A stretch of DNA of 64,000 nucleotides from contig CANQMO010000001.1 in NCBI GenBank assembly GCA_947624985.1, positions 58,115 to 122,114 of the forward strand. Direction: 5' to 3'. The position numbers were made by a program, and so were the translations under genes. The notes beneath the pieces were generated by a model. It saw only the letters and a program-made list of their open reading frames with translations. It was not told the DNA's origin and searched no databases. How positions within the stretch are numbered: the stretch's first letter is position 1; the number at the start of each line of letters is the position of its first letter. Origin of the DNA: an uncultured Oscillospiraceae bacterium. GTDB lineage: Bacteria > Bacillota > Clostridia > Oscillospirales > Oscillospiraceae. Shown here piece by piece: positions 15,090 to 23,790 of this stretch.

Positions 15090-16544
15090 TTATGACGGGA
15101 GAGGGTCCTGCTTGCGAATGCCGGCCTGGGCCGGGCCGGTCAGCAGCGCGCCGGTATGGTCAAAGCGGGAGCCGTGACAGGGGCAGTCCCAGGTCTTTTC
15201 GTCCGGATCCCAGGCGAGCTGGCACCCCAGGTGGGGGCACTTCACGTCCACCACATGGTCCCTGTCCGGCCCCTCCCGGTAAAGACCCACCTTCTCCCCG
15301 TCCAGCTCCACCACCCCGCCGTGGCCGGCGGGCATGTCGGCGGCGGCGTCCCGGGGCGTGGCGAAATAACTGCGCAAAAGGCTGCCGGCGGTGGTCTTTA
15401 CGTCCTCGGCCAGCGTGCCGAAGCTGGCCCGCAGCCGGAACCGGCGGGGCGCGAACACCGCCGCGCAGTCGTTGTGCCTGCCCATGACCGCGTCCGTCAG
15501 GATATGGGCCGCCGCCATGGAGGTGGTCATGCCCCACTTCTGAAAGCCGGTGGCCACATACCAGTCCGGCCTTGAAGCGGCGAAGGCGCCGATAAAGGGC
15601 ACCCCGTCCTGGGGGATGCAGTCCTGGGCTGACCAGGCGGCGATCTCCCGGCTGTCCGGCCAATATGTGCGGGCCGCCCGGCGCAGGCGGGCGTAGCGCC
15701 CCCCGGTGGCGTTCTCCCCGGTCCGGTGTTCCCCGCCGCCCAGAAGGAGCCTGTCCCCCGCCATGCGAAAGCTGAGCCCGTCCGGGTCTATGCCGTAGTA
15801 CATCCCCTCCAGGTCCCGGACGCCCTCCAGCGCCAGCACATAGCTGCGCTCCTGGTGCATGCGGGCAAAGTACAGCCCCGGAACGTTCACGAACGGGAAA
15901 TGACAGGCGAAGATCACCTTCCCCGCCGTCACCGCGCCCCGGTCCGTGGTCAGGACATGGCCCTCCGCCCGGAGCACCCGGGTACGCTCATAGACGGTCA
16001 GATCCTCCGCGACGGCCCGCAGGAATTTCAGCGGGTGGAACTGGGCCTGCCTCTCGAACCGCAGCGCCTCCGCCACGGGGAACGGCAGCTCCGTGGCGGT
16101 GGTGAGCCGGGCGGGGAGCCCCAGCTGCACCGCCGCGGACCACTCTTTTTGCAGCGCCGAAGGGGACGCGGTGGTGTAAAGGAAGGCCGGGACCTCCCTA
16201 AAGTCGCAGTCGATCCCCTCCGCCTCGATGAGCGCCTTATACTGCTCCACCGCCCGCTGGTTCGCCCGGGCGTACCGGCCCGCCAGGTCCGTGCCCAGCT
16301 GGGTGACGAGCCGGTCATAAATAAGGCCGTGCTGGCTGGTGATCTTGGCGGTAGTGCCCCCGGTCTGGCCGGAGCCGATCCGGTCCGCCTCCAGCACCGC
16401 CACGTTCAGCCCCTCCTTTTGCAGAAGGTACGCCGTCAGACACCCGGCCAGGCCCGCGCCGATCACCGCCACGTCCGCCTTCCGGTCCCCGGACAGAGGC
16501 GCCCGGGGCGGTATGGCCGTTTCCGCGCTCCACATAGATCGCAT
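15090..16544 (-). CDS. FAD-dependent oxidoreductase with C-terminal Rieske domain
   Basis: A 484-residue protein. The start is the ATG seven bases after GGGAGG; the frame is open farther up into repeat element R1 but without a ribosome binding site. Near the N-terminus is the FAD dinucleotide loop ADVAVIGAGLAGCLTAYLLQ followed by VLEADRIGSGQTGGTTAKITSQHG, as in the DAO/GlpO-type YurR and TsaM-like group. The C-terminal 80 residues are a Rieske [2Fe-2S] domain with CPHLGCQLAW and, 15 residues on, CPCHGSRFD, giving two Cys and two His ligands. The combination is common in Firmicutes; the substrate is unknown. The flavin presumably passes electrons from an amine or hydroxyacid to the cluster. 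Confidence 0.9.
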   Translation of the reverse strand: MRSMWSAETAIPPRAPLSGDRKADVAVIGAGLAGCLTAYLLQKEGLNVAVLEADRIGSGQTGGTTAKITSQHGLIYDRLVTQLGTDLAGRYARANQRAVEQYKALIEAEGIDCDFREVPAFLYTTASPSALQKEWSAAVQLGLPARLTTATELPFPVAEALRFERQAQFHPLKFLRAVAEDLTVYERTRVLRAEGHVLTTDRGAVTAGKVIFACHFPFVNVPGLYFARMHQERSYVLALEGVRDLEGMYYGIDPDGLSFRMAGDRLLLGGGEHRTGENATGGRYARLRRAARTYWPDSREIAAWSAQDCIPQDGVPFIGAFAASRPDWYVATGFQKWGMTTSMAAAHILTDAVMGRHNDCAAVFAPRRFRLRASFGTLAEDVKTTAGSLLRSYFATPRDAAADMPAGHGGVVELDGEKVGLYREGPDRDHVVDVKCPHLGCQLAWDPDEKTWDCPCHGSRFDHTGALLTGPAQAGIRKQDPLPS

Positions 16545-16623
16545 TTCCATCCCTCCCGTCTCTATAATTAACACCGGGAGGAAAAAATAAACGGGGCCCT
16601 TTGCACCGGACCGGTTTCGTGCT

Positions 16624-16815
16624 ATAATGACCATCGCAAGACGAAAACGAATGTTTTCGCCGCCAAACGACACGTTTGGCGGCAAATGATCCTTGGATCA
16701 TTTGCGCGATGCTCATTGCAATGACTATCTGGCAAAACAGCCGCGCTGTTTTGCTTCAGCCGCAAAGCGGCTCGGCGCAACGCCTTGTGGCGTTTCGCCA
16801 TCAGATAATCATTAT
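16624..16815 (+). repeat. R1 structured repeat, copy 1
   Basis: A 192-bp element made of nested hairpins, with an inverted, roughly 93% identical copy at 60610-60800. Ends are ATAATGA and TCATTAT. A first domain is closed by CATCGC/GCGATG and contains stems with arms CGAAAAC/GTTTTCG, CCGCCAAACG/CGTTTGGCGG and GCAAATGATCC/GGATCATTTGC. A second is closed by TATCTGG/CC..CAGATA and contains GCAAAACAGC/GCTGTTTTGC, AGCCGC/GCGGCT and AACGCC/GGCGTT. Between the copies most changes lie in loops and one stem pair changes on both sides. It sits between the FAD oxidoreductase and threonine aldolase genes. No protein is likely. Confidence 0.85.
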
Positions 16816-16852
16816 ACTCTCCCTGTACATTACACAGCCTTGAGGAGACGCC

Positions 16853-17881
16853 ATGATCCGCTTCAACAACGACTACTCCCAGGGGGCCCACCCGGCCGTC
16901 ATCCGGGCCCTGACCGCCGCCAATACCGACAGCTTCGGCGGCTACGGCCTGGACCCCTGGTGCGAAAAGGCCGCCGGGATGATCCGGGAACACCTGGACC
17001 GCCCCGGGGCGGCGGTCCACTTCGTGGTGGGAGGCACCCAGGCGAACTATATCGCCGTGGCCGCCTGCCTGCGGGCCTATGAGTCCGTGGTCTGCGCCGA
17101 CAGCGGCCATATCCACGCCCACGAGACCGGCGCGGTGGAGCACGGGGGCCACAAGATCCTCGTCCTTCCGGGGGAAAACGGCAAGCTGACCGCCGGACGG
17201 CTCGCCGCCGTGGGCGAGAGCTACCGCCAAAGCCCCATCCCCGAGCACATCACCCGGCCCGCGCTGGCGTACATCTCCTTTCCCACGGAATACGGCACGG
17301 TCTACACCAGGGACGAGCTGGCCGCCATCCGGGCCGTGTGCGACGAGTACGGCATGTATCTCTATGTGGACGGGGCCCGGATGGGCTACGGTCTGGCCGC
17401 GTCGGACGTGACGCTGGCGGACATGGCCCGGTACGCGGATATCTTCACCATCGGCGGCACCAAGTGCGGTGCCCTGTTCGGAGAGGCGGTCGTCGTCACA
17501 GCCCCCGCCCTCCAGCCCTTCTTCCGCAGCTTCATCAAGCAGAACGGGGCCATGCTGGCCAAGGGGTGGCTGCTGGGGCTGCAATTCGCCGCGCTCTTTG
17601 AAAACGGCGTTTATTTCGATATCTGCCGCCGGGCGGTGGAGCTGGCCGGAGAGATACGGGCCGCCTTCGCCGGGAAGGGCATACCCGCCTTCCTTGACAG
17701 CCCCACCAATCAGCAGTTCGTGGTGCTGACCAACGCCCAGGCGGAAAAGCTCGCGGAAAAGTACGTCTTTGAGCCGGACCACGCGGTGGACGGGGCGCAT
17801 GTGTGCGTGCGCTTTTGCACCAGCTGGTACACGGACCCGGCGGACGTGGCCGCGCTGGTGAAAGATATAAAGGCTCTCTGA
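16853..17881 (+). CDS. low-specificity L-threonine aldolase / beta-eliminating lyase family
   Basis: A 342-residue PLP enzyme of fold type I, the usual length for threonine aldolase. PLP-lysine is Lys204 in TIGGTKCGALFGE; Asp173 in LYVDGARMGYGL holds the pyridine nitrogen; the N-terminal FNNDYSQGAHPAVIRAL and VVGGTQANYIAVAACLRAYESVV are characteristic, as is the SGHIHAHETGAVEHGGHKI stretch that stacks on the cofactor. It cleaves L-threonine or allo-threonine to glycine and acetaldehyde. TTGAGGAGACGCC precedes the ATG. It lies directly after repeat R1 and ends just before the riboflavin-uptake unit. Confidence 0.93.
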   Translation: MIRFNNDYSQGAHPAVIRALTAANTDSFGGYGLDPWCEKAAGMIREHLDRPGAAVHFVVGGTQANYIAVAACLRAYESVVCADSGHIHAHETGAVEHGGHKILVLPGENGKLTAGRLAAVGESYRQSPIPEHITRPALAYISFPTEYGTVYTRDELAAIRAVCDEYGMYLYVDGARMGYGLAASDVTLADMARYADIFTIGGTKCGALFGEAVVVTAPALQPFFRSFIKQNGAMLAKGWLLGLQFAALFENGVYFDICRRAVELAGEIRAAFAGKGIPAFLDSPTNQQFVVLTNAQAEKLAEKYVFEPDHAVDGAHVCVRFCTSWYTDPADVAALVKDIKAL

Positions 17882-17889
17882 TATTGGTA

Positions 17890-17918
17890 TTGCACTTGTC
17901 AGCATAAAGTGGTATAGT
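17890..17918 (+). promoter_or_regulatory. promoter of FMN riboswitch-ribU unit
   Basis: TTGCAC (17890-17895), 17-base spacer, TATAGT (17913-17918), just before the aptamer. Confidence 0.65.
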
Positions 17919-17946
17919 ATACATCGACAACTGAAAAGGCAACGAT

Positions 17947-18095
17947 GTCTTCGGGGCAGGGTGTGATCCCCGACCGGCGGTATAGTCCGCGAGCGTGTAG
18001 CGGCCCAGAGGGCCGGCCATTCGGCCGGCGCTGGCGCGAAAGCAGACCCGGTGAGATCCCGGGACCGACAGTATAGTCTGGATGGAAGAAGATGT
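17947..18095 (+). ncRNA. FMN riboswitch (RFN element)
   Basis: Conserved RFN blocks in order: TCTTCGGGGCAGGGTG, GATCCCCGACCGGCGGTATAG, an extended variable stem with CCGGCC/GGCCGG arms, GCGAAAGCAGACCCGGTGAG, ATCCCGGGACCGACAGTATAG and the closing GGATGGAAGAAGATG that pairs with the 5' end. It binds FMN and lowers expression of the downstream riboflavin transporter gene. Confidence 0.95.
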
Positions 18096-18153
18096 GTTGA
18101 GCGGCGCCGGAAGTGCGACGGGCTTTCAGCCCGCGCCATGACGCGGCCCGATA

Positions 18154-18191
18154 TTGACACCTGGAAGGCATAAGAACTTTCCAGGTGTCAA
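18154..18191 (+). promoter_or_regulatory. expression-platform hairpin of the FMN riboswitch
   Basis: A perfect 13-bp stem (TTGACACCTGGAA and complement, loop of 12) lies between the aptamer and ribU. It has no poly-U tract (ATCTATTAT follows) and ends 10 bases before the GGAGG at 18202-18206, so the switch may work on translation or use an atypical terminator. Confidence 0.6.
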
Positions 18192-18215
18192 ATCTATTAT
18201 CGGAGGTATTTCCCC

Positions 18216-18896
18216 ATGGACAGTCACCCCACCGCTCACACCACCGCCGGCGCCCGCCGGCCCGCCACCGTCGGCATGCTCTGCGCCGTGGCCTACGCCG
18301 CCACGCTTATCGGCCAGGTGATCCCCGCCGTGCAGGGCATACTCAGCTACGACCCCAAGGACGTGATCGTCGTCATCGGCGGGTTCATCTACGGCCCGCT
18401 GACCGCCGTGCTCATCTCCGCCATCACGAGCCTGGTGGAGATGCTCACCATCTCCTCCACCGGCCCGGTGGGATTTCTCATGAACGTGGTGAGCACCTGC
18501 TCCTTCGCCGTGCCCGCCGCGTTGATCTACAAAAAAGCCCGCAGCATGAAGGGCGCCGTCTGGAGCCTGACCGCCGGAGTGGCCGTCATGGCCGCCATGA
18601 TGTGCCTTTGGAACTACATCGTCACCCCGGTCTATCAGGGCGTGCCCCGGGAGGTGGTCGCCTCCATGCTGCCCACCCTGTTCCTCCCCTTCAACCTGGT
18701 CAAGGGGGCCATCAACGCGGGACTGACGCTGCTGCTGTATAAGCCCGTGGTCACCGCCCTGCGCAAGGCCGGTCTGGTGGACGCCTCCGCCTCCGGGAAC
18801 ACCGGCGGCAAGGTCAACGCGGGCGCCCTCATCCTGGGCGTGGCGCTGGTGGTCACCGGCGCGCTGCTCATTCTGGTCCTGCTGGGCGTTATTTAA
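18216..18896 (+). CDS. ribU: riboflavin ECF transporter S component, RibU-like
   Basis: A 226-residue integral membrane S component with about six helices. Family signs are the first helix GMLCAVAYAATLIGQVI, the KDVIVVIGGFIYGPLTAVLIS stretch with its GFIYGP loop, and LPTLFLPFNLVKGAINAGLTLLL near the end. Identity as RibU rests on the FMN riboswitch immediately upstream, the standard control of riboflavin uptake. The energising EcfA/A'/T module is not in the window and would be shared. GGAGG lies nine bases before the ATG. The N-terminus has about 18 extra hydrophilic residues. Confidence 0.92.
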   Translation: MDSHPTAHTTAGARRPATVGMLCAVAYAATLIGQVIPAVQGILSYDPKDVIVVIGGFIYGPLTAVLISAITSLVEMLTISSTGPVGFLMNVVSTCSFAVPAALIYKKARSMKGAVWSLTAGVAVMAAMMCLWNYIVTPVYQGVPREVVASMLPTLFLPFNLVKGAINAGLTLLLYKPVVTALRKAGLVDASASGNTGGKVNAGALILGVALVVTGALLILVLLGVI

Positions 18897-18912
18897 AAGA
18901 ATAATAAAGCCG

Positions 18913-18950
18913 CGCCCCCGGCCGCTCACAAGGCCGGGGGCGTTCCATAT
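18913..18950 (+). terminator. terminator after ribU
   Basis: An 11-bp stem CGCCCCCGGCC with an 8-base loop, followed by TTCCATATT. Confidence 0.7.
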
Positions 18951-19088
18951 TATGTCGCCAGGTACACTTTCAATGGCGTATAGCGGGGAAAAAGGCCCAA
19001 TATATGGACGCCATCCCCCACCAGCTTGCATTTTTTGGGCGTTTGTGGTATGATTTTGTGGGATTTGATCCCCAGGAGGCATAAATCA

Positions 19089-20927
19089 ATGTCCCAAGGA
19101 GCAAAGACAAAAAGAAAACACCACCATATGTCGCCCGGGCAGAAGCTGCTGTTCACAGTGGTGCTGCTGGCGGTGTTCGCGGTGTGCAGCACGGTGTTTC
19201 TTGACCTGACCTCCATGGAGGAGGCCTATGAACCGGCGGAGGACAGCGCCGACTGGCCGGACGCCGTGAACGCCTATGTGCTGGCGGAGGAGGGCAGTCT
19301 CACGGCCACCTTCTACAACGAGGGGCTGGCCCCCATCGGCGAGTATGGCCGGGGCACGGATATCCAGCTGGAGAGCTGGGAGCCCTTCGTGGCGGAGGAC
19401 GGTCAGGAGTACTACCACGCCTTTCTGGACGGCCAGATGGGCTACATGCCCTGTCAGAACGTGACCGACGACCAGTCCGCCCTTTTGCAGGAGGCACAGC
19501 TTTATGTGCGCTCCACGGTGAACATGCTCCAGGAGGCTGACGACGTTCTGGTGGGTCCCCTGGCCCAGAAGGGCACCCTGCTGCGGATCATGGGCTACGA
19601 CTACTTCCGGGAAGACGGCACCGTGAACATGTACCACGTCATGATGGGCGAGGAATTCGGCTGGATCAAGTCCGAATATGTGGCCCTGGACTACGGCGAG
19701 GCCATGAGCAACTGGAACAACGCCAAGGACAGCTACGGCGACCATGTGTTCCGGGGCGACGACTACGGCGGCGGCGACGCCGGCGATCTGGACTACTGGC
19801 CCCACGAAAAGGGCGACTTCGCCGACGAGGGCAACGAGATGCCCGTGGATGTTTACGCCCTGTTCGTCCCCGTGTCCCACGTCACGCCGGACATCATCGC
19901 CCAGTACATCGACTTGGCGGAGGGCACCACCTGCAACGCCTTTGTGGTCACGCTTAACGAAAACTGGCGTCTTGCCTACGAATCGCCGGCGCTGAAACAG
20001 GCTGGGGTCCTGGATACATACGAGGTAGAGGGTTCTCTGGAGCAGGTCCAGTCCGCCATCCGTATGCTCAAGGACGCGGGCTACTACGTCATCGGCCGCA
20101 TGACCACCTTCCAGGACTCGGCCCTGGCCCAGGCCCGGCCCGACTGGAGCATAACCGACTGGCGGGGCGAGCTGATGGAGATGGGCGGCAGCTACTGGCC
20201 CAGCCCCTACTGCCGGGAGGCCTGGCAGGTGAAGGCCGCCTTTGCGCTGGAGGCCGCGGAGCTTTTCGACCTGAACGAGATCCAGTTCGACTACGTTCGT
20301 TTCCCCGACTACATCCAAAACTATGAGAACGAGGGCACGGTGGACTTGAAAAACACCCTGAGCGAATCCAAGGCCCAGGCCCTGCAACGGTTCCTCACCT
20401 ACGCCACCGACCTGCTGCACGCCCACGGGGTCTATGTGGGCGCGGATATGTTTGGCGAGACCGGCAACTACTATGTGGCCGCCTACGGCCAGTACTGGCC
20501 GGCCATCTCCAATGTGGTGGACGTGATCTGCGGCATGCCCTACCCCGACCACTTCGGCACCTACTACGAGAACAACCAGCGGGTCGTCCCCTACCGGATG
20601 CCCTACAAGTCCATGAGCGACTGGTCCATCAAGGTCAGTGACCGGCAGACCGAGTGTGGCTCCCCCGCCATCGCCCGCACCTGGATCCAGACCTGGGACG
20701 ATTACGGCTACAAATACGACTCTCTGGCCATCATGCGCCAGATCATAGCGCTGTACGACGCGGACATCACCGGCGGGTACATGCTCTGGCACGGCAACGG
20801 CTCTATCAGCGTGGCGGAAAAGATGCCGGAGGTGCTCAAGTACGATTACCGGGCGCTCTATGAGCAGTCCGAGGCCGCCGGACAGCAGCTTTCCGATTAC
20901 ATGAAGTTTTCCACAAGCGACGACTGA
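19089..20927 (+). CDS. membrane-anchored putative glycoside hydrolase (DUF4015 domain)
   Basis: A 612-residue exported protein, start MSQGAKTKRKHHHMSPGQ after AGGAGGCATAAATCA. A basic cytoplasmic tail is followed by one signal-anchor helix (LLFTVVLLAVFAVCSTVFLDL, about residues 20-42). Residues about 60-210 look like two SH3-type modules. From residue 250 on is the DUF4015 putative glycoside hydrolase TIM barrel: VDVYALFVPVSHVTPDIIAQ, YYVIGRMTTFQDSALAQARPD, LFDLNEIQFDYVRFPDY with the likely acidic residues, GVYVGADMFGETG and AIMRQIIALYDADITGGYMLWHGNG. It likely acts outside the membrane on a polysaccharide, perhaps peptidoglycan or spore/cell-wall glycan. It is monocistronic. Confidence 0.85.
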   Translation: MSQGAKTKRKHHHMSPGQKLLFTVVLLAVFAVCSTVFLDLTSMEEAYEPAEDSADWPDAVNAYVLAEEGSLTATFYNEGLAPIGEYGRGTDIQLESWEPFVAEDGQEYYHAFLDGQMGYMPCQNVTDDQSALLQEAQLYVRSTVNMLQEADDVLVGPLAQKGTLLRIMGYDYFREDGTVNMYHVMMGEEFGWIKSEYVALDYGEAMSNWNNAKDSYGDHVFRGDDYGGGDAGDLDYWPHEKGDFADEGNEMPVDVYALFVPVSHVTPDIIAQYIDLAEGTTCNAFVVTLNENWRLAYESPALKQAGVLDTYEVEGSLEQVQSAIRMLKDAGYYVIGRMTTFQDSALAQARPDWSITDWRGELMEMGGSYWPSPYCREAWQVKAAFALEAAELFDLNEIQFDYVRFPDYIQNYENEGTVDLKNTLSESKAQALQRFLTYATDLLHAHGVYVGADMFGETGNYYVAAYGQYWPAISNVVDVICGMPYPDHFGTYYENNQRVVPYRMPYKSMSDWSIKVSDRQTECGSPAIARTWIQTWDDYGYKYDSLAIMRQIIALYDADITGGYMLWHGNGSISVAEKMPEVLKYDYRALYEQSEAAGQQLSDYMKFSTSDD

Positions 20928-20941
20928 CCGGCAACGGGCAG

Positions 20942-20980
20942 AGGGCGCACCGCTTTTGGCGGCGCGCCCTTTTCCTGTTT
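20942..20980 (+). terminator. terminator after DUF4015 gene
   Basis: Stem AGGGCGC/GCGCCCT with inner CCGC/GCGG, then TTTCCTGTTT. Confidence 0.75.
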
Positions 20981-21082
20981 ACGGGAGAATTTGACTTTCG
21001 ATGGAGTGTGTATTATAATTTTTAATGTCGAATATTATAATAACGTAATACGCATAAGACAAGGATCGCAGGTATACAAAAG

Positions 21083-22456
21083 ATGGGTAAGCTGAAATTT
21101 TTCCTGGCGCTCTGGGCCGCCAAGCTGTCCAGACCGGCGCTGAAGCTCACGAAGCACAACGGCACCAACTTTCCGGGCGAACTGGCCATAAAAATATGCC
21201 CGGATTTCCTCCGGTATGTGGCCAAGCCCGAGCAGGTCATCGCCGTCACCGGCACCAACGGCAAGACCACCGTGTCGAATCTGCTGTGCGACATTTTGGA
21301 GATGAGCGGCAAAAAGGTGCTGGACAACCGCTTCGGCTCCAACATCATCTCCGGTATCTCCACCAGCCTTGTGAACGGAGCAAGCGTCTTTAACCGCTCC
21401 AAATACCATGTGGCCGTGCTGGAGATCGACGAGCGCTCCTCCAAGCGTATCTATCCCTTCGTCAAGCCGGACATACTGGTGGTGACGAATCTCTTCCGGG
21501 ACTCCATCATGCGCAACGCCCATCCCCACTACATCGCGGACTTCCTCACCGACAGCATCCCCCCGGAGACCAGGCTGGTCCTCAACGCGGACGATCTGAT
21601 CGCCGCCTCCGTGGCCCCCGACAACCCCCGGGTCTATTTCGGCATCGAGCGCATGGCCACGGACGTGACCGAGTGCGTCAACCTCATCAACGACAACCGC
21701 ATTTGCCCCAAATGCAACGGGGATCTGCAATACGAATACCTGCGCTACCACCACATCGGCAAGGCCTACTGCCCCCACTGCGGCTTCAAAGCCCCCGCCT
21801 ACGACTACGCGGGCCGGGACGTGGACCTGGAGCATATGACCATGACCATCGCCGACAAGGACGGCTCCGCCACCTACAAGCTGCTCTCGGACGGCGTTTT
21901 CAATATCTACAACATGGTCACCGCCGCGGCGCTGCTGCGGGAATTGGGCATGACCCATGAGGAGATCGCCGGCTACATGGCCCGGACCCGGGTGGTGGAG
22001 ACCCGCTACAACGTGGAGCGGGTGGGCAATGTGGACCTGGTGATGCAGATGGCCAAGGAGAAAAACGCCCTGGCCTGCTCCCGGGCCTTCGACTATGTGT
22101 CCCAGCAGCCCGGCCACAAAGAGCTTTTCCTCATGATGAACTGCCTGGGCGACGAAAAGCACTGGTCGGAGAACGTGTGCTGGCTGTATGACTGCGACTT
22201 TGAGTTTTTAGCCCGGGAGGGCGTGGACCACCTGGTGGCCACCGGGCCCCGGGCCCGGGATTACCGGCTGCGGCTGCTGCTGGCCGGGGTGCCGGCGGAG
22301 CGCATCGACTGCGAGGAGGACGAGTTCAAAGCCACGGAGCTTTTACACTTCGACCCCGGCAGCCAGGTCTATATGTTCTACGGCACCGACTCTCTTGCCC
22401 TGGCCTACAAGGTCCGGGAAAAGGTGAAAAAGCTGGCGGAGGAGGCGGCAAAATGA
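21083..22456 (+). CDS. murT: MurT-like lipid II isoglutaminyl synthase, Mur ligase subunit
   Basis: A 457-residue Mur-ligase family protein. The ATP P-loop is VTGTNGKTTVSNLL (residues 55-68), followed by the central block DERSSKRIYPFVKPDILVVTN. A four-cysteine zinc ribbon characteristic of MurT is inserted at CPKC (208-211) and CPHC (230-233). The C-terminal DUF1727 domain begins near TRVVETRYNVERVG. MurT with GatD amidates the alpha-carboxylate of D-Glu in lipid II to isoglutamine, with GatD supplying ammonia. It overlaps the next gene by four bases. MurT looks intact; its partner does not (see next entry). Confidence 0.92.
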   Translation: MGKLKFFLALWAAKLSRPALKLTKHNGTNFPGELAIKICPDFLRYVAKPEQVIAVTGTNGKTTVSNLLCDILEMSGKKVLDNRFGSNIISGISTSLVNGASVFNRSKYHVAVLEIDERSSKRIYPFVKPDILVVTNLFRDSIMRNAHPHYIADFLTDSIPPETRLVLNADDLIAASVAPDNPRVYFGIERMATDVTECVNLINDNRICPKCNGDLQYEYLRYHHIGKAYCPHCGFKAPAYDYAGRDVDLEHMTMTIADKDGSATYKLLSDGVFNIYNMVTAAALLRELGMTHEEIAGYMARTRVVETRYNVERVGNVDLVMQMAKEKNALACSRAFDYVSQQPGHKELFLMMNCLGDEKHWSENVCWLYDCDFEFLAREGVDHLVATGPRARDYRLRLLLAGVPAERIDCEEDEFKATELLHFDPGSQVYMFYGTDSLALAYKVREKVKKLAEEAAK

Positions 22457-23160
22457 AAATAGAGGTCCTGTATCCCGAGCTTTGCAACCTTTACGGCGAC
22501 CTGGCCAATGCCGAGTATCTGGCCCGGTCCTCCGGAGCGGAGGTCGTGAAAACGCCCCTGACCGCCGCGCCCCGGTTCCTGACAGAGGATATCGCCATGG
22601 TCTACATGGGCGGCACCACCGAGCGGGGGCAGGTCATCGTGCGGGACGCCTTCGCCCCCTATCTGGACGGTCTGAAAAAGCGTACCGAAGACGGCGGGCT
22701 CACCCTCATCACCGGCAACGCCCTGGAGATATTCGGGCAGTACATCGAGGATGAGGACGGCTCCAAAGAGACCATGCTGGGCTGGTTCCCCACCCACGCG
22801 GACCGGCACTTCATGAACCGCTACAACTCCCTGTATCTGGGCAAATTCGGGGATATGGACATCGTGGGCTTCAAGAGCCAGTTCGGCCACTCTTACGGCG
22901 ACAACGGGGACGGCCTCTTCCAGACCGTCCGGGGCGCGGGCCTGAATCCGTACGTAACGGCGGAGGGTATCCATCAAAACGATCTGATGGCCACCTACCT
23001 GATCGGCCCGCTGGTGGTGCTCAACCCGCCCTTTGCCAAACATCTGCTGCGTCTCATGGGCGTGGACGAGCCCGTTCTGGCCTTTGAGGAGGCCGCCATG
23101 GACGTATACGCCCACCGGCTGGAGCAGTTCTCCCAGCCGGAGAGAGGATTCATCTACTGA
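22453..23160 (+). CDS. gatD: GatD-like class I glutamine amidotransferase, catalytic residues missing
   Basis: A 235-residue GatD homologue coupled by ATGA to murT. The fold markers are there: MKIEVLYPELCNLYGDLANA, DIAMVYMGGTTERGQ, IVGFKSQFGHSYGD and the closing NPPFAKHLL. In S. aureus GatD the nucleophile is Cys94 in an ICGGYQ-type loop and the base is His189 before the GPLL motif. Here the loop reads LITGNALEIFG (residues 85-95) with no cysteine, and the second reads TYLIGPLVVLNPP (181-193) with Ile in place of His. Glutaminase activity is therefore not expected. The protein may be a structural partner of a MurT that uses free ammonia or another substrate. Confidence 0.88.
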   Translation: MKIEVLYPELCNLYGDLANAEYLARSSGAEVVKTPLTAAPRFLTEDIAMVYMGGTTERGQVIVRDAFAPYLDGLKKRTEDGGLTLITGNALEIFGQYIEDEDGSKETMLGWFPTHADRHFMNRYNSLYLGKFGDMDIVGFKSQFGHSYGDNGDGLFQTVRGAGLNPYVTAEGIHQNDLMATYLIGPLVVLNPPFAKHLLRLMGVDEPVLAFEEAAMDVYAHRLEQFSQPERGFIY

Positions 23161-23172
23161 AAACAGCACAAA

Positions 23173-23201
23173 AGAGGGGACAGCGCTTCGCTGTCCCCTC
23201 T
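23173..23201. terminator. bidirectional terminator between gatD and rubrerythrin
   Basis: A perfect 12-bp stem AGAGGGGACAGC with a short loop between two convergent genes; A-rich before, TCC after. Confidence 0.7.
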
Positions 23202-23218
23202 CCAGTATGTGTGAACTC

Positions 23219-23764
23219 TTACTCGCCGAAGTAGCGCTTCAGCAGGCCCTGGAAGGCCTTGCCGTGACGGGCCTCGTCCCGGGCCATCTCATGGACGGTG
23301 TCGTGGATGGCGTCCAGATTCAGGGCCTTGGCCTTCTTGGCCAGCTCAAACTTGCCGGCGGTGGCGCCGTTCTCGGCCTCCACGCGCATTTCCAGATTCT
23401 TCTTGGTGGAGTCGGTGACCACCTCGCCCAGAAGCTCCGCGAACTTGGCGGCGTGCTCGGCCTCCTCGTAGGCCGCCTTCTCCCAGTATAGGCCGATCTC
23501 GGGATAGCCCTCCCGGTGTGCCACACGGGCCATGGCCAGATACATGCCCACCTCGGTGCACTCGCCGTTGAAGTTGGCGCGCAGGCCCTCCAGGATCTCC
23601 TCATCAACGCCCTGGGCCACGCCCACCACATGCTCGGCGGCCCAAGTCATCTCGCCGCCCTGCTTCGTGAACTTGGAAGCCGGGGCCTTGCACACCGGGC
23701 AAGCCTCTGGGGCCTGCTCGCCCTCATATACATAGCCGCAAACACTGCAAACCCATTTTGCCAT
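23219..23764 (-). CDS. reverse rubrerythrin
   Basis: A 181-residue protein with the domains in reversed order: an N-terminal rubredoxin iron site, CSVC (6-9) and CPVC (22-25), then a ferritin-like diiron domain with ligands in [29 protein letters not shown] and [11 protein letters not shown]. Reverse rubrerythrins are NADH-linked peroxide reductases that help anaerobes survive oxygen and hydrogen peroxide. The start is MAKWVCSVC; six upstream codons are in frame but lack a better ribosome binding site. A consensus promoter and a palindromic operator lie upstream. Confidence 0.95.
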   Translation of the reverse strand: MAKWVCSVCGYVYEGEQAPEACPVCKAPASKFTKQGGEMTWAAEHVVGVAQGVDEEILEGLRANFNGECTEVGMYLAMARVAHREGYPEIGLYWEKAAYEEAEHAAKFAELLGEVVTDSTKKNLEMRVEAENGATAGKFELAKKAKALNLDAIHDTVHEMARDEARHGKAFQGLLKRYFGE

Positions 23765-23790
23765 GATTCCTTTTACCTCCAAATATGATT

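Noticed and set aside
16545..16685. 47-codon N-terminal extension of the Rieske FAD oxidoreductase into repeat R1
   Set aside because: No ribosome binding site for it; GGAGG and a correctly spaced ATG support the shorter protein, and the FAD loop would otherwise be placed unusually far in.
19086..20792. Minus-strand open frame of about 570 codons opposite the DUF4015 gene
   Set aside because: Same reasons: shadow of a gene with clear domains, no ribosome binding site, and biased composition.
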